This document shows positions 29,866 to 37,400 of a DNA stretch of 43,088 bases, piece after piece. The translations under genes and the position numbers were made by a program. Source of the stretch: Elusimicrobiota bacterium. GTDB lineage: Bacteria > Elusimicrobiota > Elusimicrobia > Elusimicrobiales > UBA9959. Where the stretch lies: assembly GCA_016208085.1 (NCBI GenBank), contig JACQYT010000057.1, positions 1-43,088 on the forward strand. The letters run 5' to 3'. Position 1 is the stretch's first letter, and each line of letters opens with the position of its first letter. Below the pieces are notes generated by a model. It did not search any database, was not told where the DNA came from, and saw nothing but the letters and a program-made list of their open reading frames with translations.

Positions 29866-31734
29866 TCATCCTTGCTCTCCAGGGGCCTTGCGGTCTGCAG
29901 CATCCTTACCAAGACAGCATTTCTTGAACTTTTTGCCGCTTCCGCATGGGCAGAGCTCATTGCGGCCGACTTTGGGCGCGACAGATATGCTGAGAACGCC
30001 CCTGAGCCACTCCGAAGCCCCGGACACCCGCCAGGCGGGCAGAACATCGGCGGCACAGGAAGCGGCCTCTTCTTGCGAGCCCAAGGCGAAGTGTTCGGGC
30101 AGGTCTTTCGGCATTTGCTTGTCGCCAAGAAGGTAGGCGGCCAGGAACTCGTTACGGCGGACGGCGTCTTTGAGGAGTTCCCCGGCGCGCGGGGAGGCTC
30201 CTTCTCCAATGAACGCGCATAGAGCCTTCATAACCAGCCATTCCAGGCCGCAGTCGTCCTTGTATTCCGGACGTTCCAGGAGTTTCTCCAATTCCTGCCA
30301 TCGGTTTAACCGGCCCAGGTAAGGCGCCAGCACGTAGCGCATGCCCTGGTTGTCATGTGGATTGAGGCGGAGCATCTCGTACCAATGGGCAACGGCCTCG
30401 TCGCGTTCCCCTTCCAACCACAGACAATGCGCCAGCTCTGCCCGGGCCCGCATATAGGGCCGCGTCTCCACAATGCCCCAGAAACGGCCCGCGTTCTCCA
30501 CAAAGAAGTCAGGCCCCAACTGCCGCTCGCCCGCCCGCAGCGCATGCTCGTAGAGCTTCCTGATCTCTTTTAGGCTCCCGGCTGTTTCCTCAGCCAGGAG
30601 GTTGTAGGCATCGGCCAGGTCCGGGCAGATTTTCAACGCCCTGCGCGCCATTTCTACGCGCCGCTGCGGATTCTTTTCTTCCCAGGCCTCGTACATCAGG
30701 TTCTGCCCAACCTCCCAGGCATCCTGAGGCGCCTCGGGCCGGGGCGGCTCTCCTCTGAGGCGCTCCAGGTATGCGTTGATTTCTTCGGCTGTTTCAAGCC
30801 CTTTCGCCCTGATGGCCCGCGAGGTATGGAAGGACATACGTTCCATGATCATCCGCGCGTTTTTGGGCGGGAGGGCATTGTCTTGAGGTTCTTCGGATGT
30901 TTCGTCCGCCTCGTGCGGGTCCGTGCCCCACTCCACGCGGGCCGCCTGTTCAAGGGCATCCTTTTGGGAAAGACGGTCCCTTTCGCCCGCCCGGCGCCGT
31001 TCGGCGATTTCTTCCGGATCGTAGAAATCCAGCCAGTCGCTGCTATACCAGTGATAATCCGGGTTTTCCATGGCGCTTAAAAGGTCGGCCCGGTCAAAAA
31101 CTTCCTGCGCTGCGCCGCAATCAATCAGCGACCGGAGCAGGGGTTCGTACTCCCTCTTTCCAAAATCCATGAGGATTTGCCCTGCCCAGGCGCGGGTTTC
31201 GTTGTCCTCAGACGCATCCGAGGCGATAGCGCCGATCAAAGTAAACACCTCACGTTCCGTTTCAGGGTGGCGCAGCGTCACGGCCGCCATACCCTCAAGA
31301 GCCTCGGTGCGGGAATACCAGCCCGCCTTCCGGGCCAATGCCGCTTCCCTGAGGTAGGGCAGGGCCTTCGGGCCGACCCGGCCGAAGATGGAGGGGATCT
31401 CGTCGCTGATCCATTCAATTTCCCACTCTTCGGCCAGGCGCCTGGCATGAAGCAGGATGGGGACAGCCTGCTCGCCGCCGATGGCGCCCAAAAGGTACGC
31501 AGCGTGAACCACCGCCCACCAGCCGGCATCGCTTCGGTGCCAGTTGCACTCGTTAAGGAGGATGCTGGAAAGGGCGGGAACCAAACGCTCCCCCCGGGCA
31601 ATGACTTCCCATGTCCATGCTTTCGGCAATTGGTCGGCGCCCGTAAAGGCCCCGGCGATGAGTTCGGCATCCGTTAGTTTCTTAAAGCCGGCTGGCCGGA
31701 GATTTTTTTTTAGCCACGAGAATATCCAAGTCAT
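29866..31734 (-). CDS. HEAT-repeat / ST7-like protein with C-terminal SEC-C zinc motif
   Basis: A 622-residue soluble protein. The N-terminal half (about 60-220) has HEAT-like helical pairs (AAYLLGAIGGEQAVPILLHARRL, GKREYEPLLRSLIDCG). The middle (about 340-500) matches the ST7/TPR type: NPQRRVEMARRALKICPDLADAYNLLAEE, then YMRARAELAHCLWLEGERDEA and MLRLNPHDNQGMRYVLAPYL. It ends with a SEC-C metal-binding motif (GRNELCPCGSGKKFKKCC), best known from SecA and often an adaptor module. There are no membrane segments. It is probably a scaffold or adaptor protein; function unknown. Confidence 0.85.
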   Translation of the reverse strand: MTWIFSWLKKNLRPAGFKKLTDAELIAGAFTGADQLPKAWTWEVIARGERLVPALSSILLNECNWHRSDAGWWAVVHAAYLLGAIGGEQAVPILLHARRLAEEWEIEWISDEIPSIFGRVGPKALPYLREAALARKAGWYSRTEALEGMAAVTLRHPETEREVFTLIGAIASDASEDNETRAWAGQILMDFGKREYEPLLRSLIDCGAAQEVFDRADLLSAMENPDYHWYSSDWLDFYDPEEIAERRRAGERDRLSQKDALEQAARVEWGTDPHEADETSEEPQDNALPPKNARMIMERMSFHTSRAIRAKGLETAEEINAYLERLRGEPPRPEAPQDAWEVGQNLMYEAWEEKNPQRRVEMARRALKICPDLADAYNLLAEETAGSLKEIRKLYEHALRAGERQLGPDFFVENAGRFWGIVETRPYMRARAELAHCLWLEGERDEAVAHWYEMLRLNPHDNQGMRYVLAPYLGRLNRWQELEKLLERPEYKDDCGLEWLVMKALCAFIGEGASPRAGELLKDAVRRNEFLAAYLLGDKQMPKDLPEHFALGSQEEAASCAADVLPAWRVSGASEWLRGVLSISVAPKVGRNELCPCGSGKKFKKCCLGKDAADRKAPGEQG

Positions 31735-32131
31735 TGGTAAAGTTCTCTTTTGGAGAGGCGCCTGGACGGTCCGTGATCTGTCCAGTCTGTTGCTTTGTCG
31801 TCATCAGGCATTTTTAATGTTTTTGTAGGACGCTAATGGAATTTTACAAAACTTCGGCGGCCCGCGTCTTTGAATTCATGATATCAATTTGACGCCGCTG
31901 AAAGCAATGAAAAAGGTCTCGCATTGGGACTTTTTACGAATGAATCAATAAGAAAGCCCGAAAGCCCTGTTTTCATGTAGGCCAAAAGAATTTTGTATAA
32001 TTACCCAAAAGACCCGTCCGGATATTTCAGACAAAATAGTAAGATATAGATATATCCTCCCTAAATTAAAGGTAAACGGAAACCAAACCGGCGCCAAACT
32101 AAAAGAGAACAGGCGGCTATTAGAATATAGC
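31735..32131. other. Intergenic region between divergent genes
   Basis: About 400 bp with no convincing gene. TATAAT at 31996-32001 (plus strand, weak -35 TTCATG) could start a leader of about 130 nt. A second -10-like TAGAAT at 32121-32126 lies six bases before the ATG at 32132. No strong repeat is visible. Confidence 0.5.
32121..32126 (+). promoter_or_regulatory. Possible leaderless -10 box before 32132
   Basis: TAGAAT followed by ATAGC and the ATG, the same spacing and hexamer as the yceH promoter. No -35 box is visible at 16-18 bp, so this is weaker evidence. Confidence 0.4.
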
Positions 32132-33196
32132 ATGGAAAATAAAATGGCAAACAAAACAAAGCGGTATAAAGCGGCGGCGTTGTCGGCGATTCTGGTTATG
32201 GCGGTTAATGCAGGTTACAGCCAAACCACAATGGAAGCGCAAAAAGCCGGCATAGCCCGGTTTGGGACGGGCCTGGACTTAGAAGAACTGCCGGGCGGAC
32301 AAATCCTGAATTTGCCGTTGCCTCAGATGGAACCCGCGAAAGAACTTACGGGTCCGGAAGTCGGGAAAAAATACGATTACATTCTCCAGAAACAGTCCGC
32401 GGCCAAGTTTTCCCAGTTAAACGCTTCGCAGATAAAGTCTCTTTTTCATAAAACCTCCAATAATAAGGTTGCCGCTTTGAACAAAGTTCCCTATTATGAC
32501 CCTTCAGGGGAGCTCGGCTTTTGTTTCGGCAGGGCGATGGCGGCGCATCTTCTTGGCCGCCGCCTGGGATTAAAAGAGCAAAGCACGGGAAAAGCGTTCA
32601 TCATAGGCGATCTTAAATCGGGAGAGACGACCGAGTGGAGATTCCACGTGACTGCCATGGTCAGGGGTCCCGGCAGGGAATGGTTTGCCATAGATCCGAT
32701 TATGCCGGGCCCGCTGCCGATTAGAGCATGGATAAAAGAAATAAGAGCGCTGGTGGATAAACAAACAAAAGCAAAAATATATTTTACGCATTCGGACGCC
32801 GTTATGCCTGATGTAAGAATCTTTCCCGCGCCGAACGAGGAAAAAGGCGAACGCATTATCGAGCTTGCCTTTGACCCCGGGGGCAAACCGGGATTTGAGC
32901 CGTTCCCGGCGGATTTTGAACCTTTTGTTTTCAGCGTTGATGAAAGCGCCGCAAACAAGTATTTCATAAATGTGCATGAAAAACCGGCGGCGGACAGGTT
33001 TAACTTTCTTGGACTGACCGTAAACGGCGACAGATACGATTACAGGAATTATTTTGCCGACCTTGTCGCGGATATCGGCGGGTCCAAACACGGCGCTGAA
33101 AATATCGCCCGACGCCTGCCGGCAATCACCGGGCTGGCGGCGATAAATTCAAGCCGCGGACAGTTGTTCAGCCCCAGGTGGGGGGGGACGCGGTAA
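32132..33196 (+). CDS. Secreted Cys-His-Asp hydrolase/transglutaminase-like protein
   Basis: A 354-residue protein with a signal peptide (YKAAALSAILVMAVNAGYS). A second in-frame ATG at 32144 is an alternative start. The central part contains GELGFCFGRAMAAHLLGRRL (Cys131), WRFHVTAMVRG (His172) and EWFAIDPIM (Asp188). The order and spacing of Cys, His and Asp recall the protein-glutaminase/transglutaminase-like papain fold. The family is not named with certainty. It ends four bases before the first ligase gene of the Lux-like cluster, so it is probably in the same operon. Confidence 0.65.
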   Translation: MENKMANKTKRYKAAALSAILVMAVNAGYSQTTMEAQKAGIARFGTGLDLEELPGGQILNLPLPQMEPAKELTGPEVGKKYDYILQKQSAAKFSQLNASQIKSLFHKTSNNKVAALNKVPYYDPSGELGFCFGRAMAAHLLGRRLGLKEQSTGKAFIIGDLKSGETTEWRFHVTAMVRGPGREWFAIDPIMPGPLPIRAWIKEIRALVDKQTKAKIYFTHSDAVMPDVRIFPAPNEEKGERIIELAFDPGGKPGFEPFPADFEPFVFSVDESAANKYFINVHEKPAADRFNFLGLTVNGDRYDYRNYFADLVADIGGSKHGAENIARRLPAITGLAAINSSRGQLFSPRWGGTR

Positions 33197-33200
33197 GTCA

Positions 33201-34541
33201 ATGTGCCTGTACCAGCTCCGTTCGGGTCCCTTTTACGATAAATGGGAAGCGCTTGACGAAGAAAAACGCGGGAAGTTCATTTTCAGAAACCTTGACGAGT
33301 ACGTAAGGTTCGCGGCGGGGCGCGCGCCGTTTTACAAAAAAAGGCTGGCAAATTATAACAGGAACAGCGAGTTTCCGCTGGCAGGGGTTCCGGCGCTGGC
33401 CCCGGCGCAGCTGCGCGCTCTGCTCCCGCCGCTCAGCCGCGCCCTGGTTGTCGGCGGAAAAACAGCTTATAACGTGTTTCAAAGCGGCGGAACCACCGGC
33501 AGCCCCAAGACCACCCTGTTTTCGCACGCCGAACTGGAACAACTGACCCTGCCCAACGCCAGGGGCTTTTACGCCTGCGGGCTTGTGCCCTCCGACCGGG
33601 TCGCCAATCTTTTCGCCGTCGGCGGTCTTTACATGACGTTCCTGCATATCCACAGGATGCTCGAGCAGTACGGGTGCATGAATTTTCCGTTTTCAAACCA
33701 CACCCCCGCCGATTTTGTGGGCGCCGTGGCGAAACTTTTCAAAATAAACTGCGTGGCCGGGATATCAAGCGTGGTTTTGTCGGCTCTGCGAAATATTGAC
33801 GGGGCGCGGCCGGGCTCCCTGAAGCTCGAAAAAATATATTACGGCGGCGAGCATTTATACGAATCGGACAAAGCCGGGCTGCGCAAAAAATTCGGCGCCA
33901 AAATAATTCTGGCGCCCGGCTACGGGACGGTGGACACCTGGTACCTTGGATACCAGTGCCTGCAATGCCCGGCCGGGGTTTTCCACGCGCACGACGACCA
34001 GTGCTACCTTGAGATCGTAAACGGGGAGACCGGCAGCCATTGCGCAGGCGGAGAAACCGGGCTGCTTTACGCCACGCCGTTTTTGCGCAGGCTTACGCCC
34101 ATAGTCAGGTACGCTGTGGGAGACAGGGCGCGGTGGCTGAAGAATAAATGCGCCTGCGCAAGGACCACCCCGCTTTTTGAGCTGCTGGGCCGCGGGGACG
34201 ATATACTCAGGATAGGTTTTGACTCGGTGGATTACGCCTGCGTCCAGGCGGCCGTCGCCAGGGCCGGGGAACACACAGGCGCAGTGCAGATGGAAAAGAG
34301 GCGGGAAAAAGGAAAAGACCGGCTGGTTGTCCGCGTTGAGTTGGAAGGGCCCCCCGGCGGGCGCGGCAAACTGCGCGCCGCCATTGAAAGGGAGATAATC
34401 CAGAACCGCCCCACCTTGCGCAAGGCCGTCGCGGAAAAAGCCGTGCTGCCGCCCAGGGTGGAACTCCTGGGGCGCGGGAAAATACCCAGAAACCCCCGGA
34501 CAGGCAAGCTTTCCAGGGTGATACAGCAGGGTATAGGGTAG
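33201..34541 (+). CDS. PaaK-like adenylate-forming ligase (cluster gene A)
   Basis: A 446-residue protein of the phenylacetate-CoA ligase / coenzyme F390 synthetase family. The ATP-binding loop is QSGGTTGSPKTT (about residues 94-105). Further family features are YGGEHLYESDK, APGYGTVD, a CLQC...HAHDDQC zinc-like site with NKCACAR, the adenylate-binding RYAVGDRA, and LLGRGDDILRIG at the hinge. The C-terminal domain ends GKIPRNPRTGKLSRV, with a lysine placed like the catalytic one. It should activate a carboxylic acid as acyl-AMP, then pass it to CoA or a protein thiol. Substrate unknown. No typical ribosome site is seen. Confidence 0.85.
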   Translation: MCLYQLRSGPFYDKWEALDEEKRGKFIFRNLDEYVRFAAGRAPFYKKRLANYNRNSEFPLAGVPALAPAQLRALLPPLSRALVVGGKTAYNVFQSGGTTGSPKTTLFSHAELEQLTLPNARGFYACGLVPSDRVANLFAVGGLYMTFLHIHRMLEQYGCMNFPFSNHTPADFVGAVAKLFKINCVAGISSVVLSALRNIDGARPGSLKLEKIYYGGEHLYESDKAGLRKKFGAKIILAPGYGTVDTWYLGYQCLQCPAGVFHAHDDQCYLEIVNGETGSHCAGGETGLLYATPFLRRLTPIVRYAVGDRARWLKNKCACARTTPLFELLGRGDDILRIGFDSVDYACVQAAVARAGEHTGAVQMEKRREKGKDRLVVRVELEGPPGGRGKLRAAIEREIIQNRPTLRKAVAEKAVLPPRVELLGRGKIPRNPRTGKLSRVIQQGIG

Positions 34542-34669
34542 AGGGTAGAGGGTACAGCAGGGTAGAGGGTAGAGGGTACAGCAGGGTAGAGGGTAGAGGG
34601 TACAGCAGGGTAGAGGGTAGAGGGTACAGCAGGGTATAGGGTAGAATAACTCTACCCTCTACCCTCTAA
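34523..34669. repeat. 24-bp GGGTAGA minisatellite with complementary tail
   Basis: ACAGCAGGGT recurs at 34523, 34554, 34578, 34602 and 34626 (steps 31, 24, 24, 24). Each unit is ACAGCAGGGTAGAGGGTAGAGGGT or a variant, so it holds several GGGTAGA heptads. The array begins inside the last codons of cluster gene A. It is followed by CTCTACCCTCTACCCTCT (34650-34668), the complement of the array, five bases before the next ATG. The G-runs could form quadruplexes on the plus strand, or the array could pair with its tail. Confidence 0.92.
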
Positions 34670-34673
34670 TATT

Positions 34674-36152
34674 ATGAGCAACGCCGTTATTAAGATACCG
34701 TTCGCCGGACAGTTCATAGGGCCGACCGTGGGCTTTATCCTTGCCTGCGCGCGCGAACTGCATGCCGAAGAGAGAAAAATAGAGCTGATAAAACGCTCGG
34801 CTGAATTTATAATTTCCCTGCTTGTGAGGAAAAATTCTCCGGGGGACGACGGGATACTGCTGTCCGTAGACGTTTCAGAGGCCGACGGAAAACTGGCGGT
34901 CAAATTCTTAAACCGCGGGATCCCCGTATTTTTAAGCGCAGTTTCCGACCGCGAATCCGACCGCGCGTTTATCTCGGATTTTTATGAAGCCGCGAAAGGA
35001 ATGGATAATATCCTGGTGGACAACCTGGGGCGGCACGGCCAGAGAATAACCCTTGAAACCGCCCTCGGCGGCGCAGCCGCGGCGGGCCCCGGCCCGGACG
35101 CGCGGCCGGGCGGAAAGATACACGTCAAAGACGAAGACATAGAAATAAGGCCGCTTAAAGCCGGGAGCGAAGAGCAAAGCCTGAGCCGCCTTTTCCACTC
35201 CGTATACGGTTACAATTATATAAACGAGTTTGTTTATTATCCCGGCCGGCTCGGGGAGATGATCAGGCAGGGACGGCTTATTTCCCTGGTGGCGGCGCTT
35301 CCAAACGGCCGGCTGGTGGGGCATGTCGGGCTGGTGAAATGGGGCGATTCCCCGCCGGTTTATGAAGCGGCGCTCGGCCTGGTGGACCCGCTGGTTAAAT
35401 CCAGGGGCCTGTTCGGGAAAATATTCCGGAAGACCATGGAAAAAGCGAAAGAAACGCCCATGCAGTACTGTTTCTTTGATTTTGTCACAAACCACGATTT
35501 CAGCCAGAAGCTTATTTCAAAATACGGGATCCGCGACCTGGCGCTTTTTGTGGGCTGCCAGACCAGGGTGACGCAGGCCAGGCTTGAAAAGCTGGGGATA
35601 GGGCGGGACCCGGCGGACATGGACCGTTACACGATCCTGCTCTCTATCATCCCGGGAGTTGAAAGGCCTTTCGGCAAGAGCATAAAGCTTCCGCCGAGCC
35701 TGGGGGAACCGCTTGAGTTCCTGCTCAAACCCCTTAACCTGGCCTGGCTCCCGGAGCCGAGGTTTTCTACGCTTGGCGCCGGCGGCAAATACGAATCCAA
35801 GTGCTCTCCGCTGCAGGGCGCCGTTTCCTACGACCTGGCAAGCCCCGGCAGGGCCGCCCTGGAGGAGATCTTAACAGGCTGGAGGGAGCTGCTCAGGAAC
35901 GGCTACCAGTACGCCTCCGTGGACATTCCCCTCGGGAATCCGGGGCTGGGGAACGCGCACAATCTCCTCGCCGCCAACGGTTTTTTCATTGCGGGCCTCG
36001 TGCCCTACCGGTATTCGGGACTGCTCGCTTTCCGCTTCCAGGCCGTCGCCCCCTCAAGGATCGCGCTGGACAAAATAAAGGTGGTCTCTGAAAACTCCAG
36101 GAAACTGCTGGAGCTCATCAAAGCCGACTACCAGAGGAATTGTCTCATATGA
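34674..36152 (+). CDS. Degenerate HATPase-GNAT two-domain protein (cluster gene B)
   Basis: A 492-residue protein. Residues about 1-130 resemble an anti-sigma/RsbW-like histidine-kinase ATPase (VGFILACARELHAEERKIELI, then VSEADGKLAVKFLNRGIPVF). The N-box asparagine is not evident and the glycine box is altered, so ATP binding is doubtful. Residues about 150-300 are a GNAT acyltransferase (IEIRPLKAGSEE, LVGHVGLVKW, LGLVDPLVKSRGLFGKIF with the acetyl-CoA pyrophosphate loop). A second GNAT-like half (about 385-475) ends YRYSGLLAFRF. The gene has no ribosome site; the pyrimidine-rich tail of the minisatellite precedes it. It overlaps luxE by four bases. Confidence 0.7.
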   Translation: MSNAVIKIPFAGQFIGPTVGFILACARELHAEERKIELIKRSAEFIISLLVRKNSPGDDGILLSVDVSEADGKLAVKFLNRGIPVFLSAVSDRESDRAFISDFYEAAKGMDNILVDNLGRHGQRITLETALGGAAAAGPGPDARPGGKIHVKDEDIEIRPLKAGSEEQSLSRLFHSVYGYNYINEFVYYPGRLGEMIRQGRLISLVAALPNGRLVGHVGLVKWGDSPPVYEAALGLVDPLVKSRGLFGKIFRKTMEKAKETPMQYCFFDFVTNHDFSQKLISKYGIRDLALFVGCQTRVTQARLEKLGIGRDPADMDRYTILLSIIPGVERPFGKSIKLPPSLGEPLEFLLKPLNLAWLPEPRFSTLGAGGKYESKCSPLQGAVSYDLASPGRAALEEILTGWRELLRNGYQYASVDIPLGNPGLGNAHNLLAANGFFIAGLVPYRYSGLLAFRFQAVAPSRIALDKIKVVSENSRKLLELIKADYQRNCLI

Positions 36153-37291
36153 AAAGCAAAATACCGCCGGCGTTTCCGAAGGCGGAGGAAATTTCCCGCA
36201 TAAAAGAGCCGCTTACCTGGACGGCCGCCAAACGGGCGCTGATGGGCGAAGCGTGCCGGGAAATGGCCGTTTTCCACCGCGACAACTCCGCCGAGATACG
36301 GGGTTTGTACGAACGACGTAAATTCAGGCCCGAATCAATCCGGTCGGAGAGCGATCTGGAAAAGATCCCGCCGGTCGGCGTAACCGCCATGAAGTATTTC
36401 TTGATGACCTGCCTGCCCCAAAAGGAGGTCTTCTTAAAGCTTACCTCCTCCGGGACGCGTGGCCAGAAGACCCAGGTATTGTTTGATTCGGCCAGCCTGG
36501 ACCGGGTACAGGCGATGCTTGAGCGCGTCTGGGAGCAGGAGGGCCTGATCTCAGGCAAGCCCGCAAATTACATGATGTTCGTTTACGACCCGAAGGAAGC
36601 CAAAGATCTGGGCATCGCCTTCTCGGACAAGAACCAGCAGCGCTTCGCCCCGGCCGCCGCGGTCCATTACGCGATACGGAAAAACAAAGCCGGCGAATGG
36701 GAATTTGACAAGGCCGGCGCGATAGCGAAAATGTTTGAATACGAGGCAGACTCAAAACCGGTCCGCATTTTCGGCATGCCGGGGTTCATCCACGGGTTCC
36801 TGGAGGAGCTGGAGCTGAGGAAGCTAAGGATTAAACTGCCGGCCCAAAGCCTGGTTATGACCGGCGGGGGCTGGAAGGCGGCCGAGGACAAGAAAGTGTC
36901 CAGGGATTTTTTCAGGATGAAAATGACCGGATTACTGGGAATTCCCGGCGACAGGGTGAGGGACGGCTACGGCTTCGCCGAGCACAGCGCCCCGTACCTC
37001 CAATGCCGCAACCACCGGTTCCATGTCCCCGTTTATAACCGCGTCTACGCAAGGGATCCCGTAACGATGAGAATCCTCAAGCCCGGCCAAACCGGCCTGC
37101 TTGAATTTGTCACGCCGTATAACGCGATGATGCCCAATCTGGCGCTGCTCTCCACGGACACCGGCTGCATCAATCAGGGGCGTTGCGGCTGCGGCTGGAA
37201 CGCGCCGGTTTTTACGCTGGCGGGGCGCTCGGGGCTTACAAAGCACAAAGGCTGCGCCCTCACCGCCGATGAGTTGGTCAGAAAAGGCTAA
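36149..37291 (+). CDS. luxE: LuxE-family acyl-protein synthetase (cluster gene C)
   Basis: From the ATG at 36149 (overlapping the previous stop as ATGA, with GAGGA upstream) the product is 380 residues, the usual LuxE length. LuxE enzymes activate a fatty acid as acyl-AMP, move it to their own C-terminal cysteine, and hand it to LuxC. The adenylation loop is LTSSGTRGQKTQVLF. Further matches are RIFGMPGFIHGFLEE, SLVMTGGGWK and RDGYGFAEHSAPYLQC. The conserved C-terminal cysteine is present in KHKGCALTADEL (about Cys369, 12th from the end), in the position of the acyl-accepting cysteine of Vibrio LuxE. The last codons merge into AAGG heptads. Confidence 0.88.
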   Translation: MKSKIPPAFPKAEEISRIKEPLTWTAAKRALMGEACREMAVFHRDNSAEIRGLYERRKFRPESIRSESDLEKIPPVGVTAMKYFLMTCLPQKEVFLKLTSSGTRGQKTQVLFDSASLDRVQAMLERVWEQEGLISGKPANYMMFVYDPKEAKDLGIAFSDKNQQRFAPAAAVHYAIRKNKAGEWEFDKAGAIAKMFEYEADSKPVRIFGMPGFIHGFLEELELRKLRIKLPAQSLVMTGGGWKAAEDKKVSRDFFRMKMTGLLGIPGDRVRDGYGFAEHSAPYLQCRNHRFHVPVYNRVYARDPVTMRILKPGQTGLLEFVTPYNAMMPNLALLSTDTGCINQGRCGCGWNAPVFTLAGRSGLTKHKGCALTADELVRKG

Positions 37292-37318
37292 AGGATAAAG
37301 GTTTAAGGATGAAGGAGG
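37284..37318. repeat. AAGG heptad repeat
   Basis: Five heptads beginning AAGG at 37284, 37291, 37298, 37305 and 37312, exactly 7 bp apart, starting inside the end of luxE. The same unit as at 15833. Confidence 0.8.
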
Positions 37319-37324
37319 ATTTGA

Positions 37325-37345
37325 CCCCTCTTTCAAAAAGAGGGG
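37325..37345 (+). terminator. CCCCTCTTT hairpin in the luxE-luxC gap
   Basis: CCCCTCTTT-CAA-AAAGAGGGG, a perfect 9-bp stem without a T-run, in the 110-bp gap. It could reduce read-through or protect the upstream mRNA. Confidence 0.5.
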
Positions 37346-37400
37346 AGTAATCAGAAAGAGGCAATTGAAAAAAATCAAATTGTGATAACAGGAAAATAAA

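Noticed and set aside
34523..34648. CRISPR array
   Set aside because: The 24-bp units are contiguous with no spacers; it is a minisatellite.
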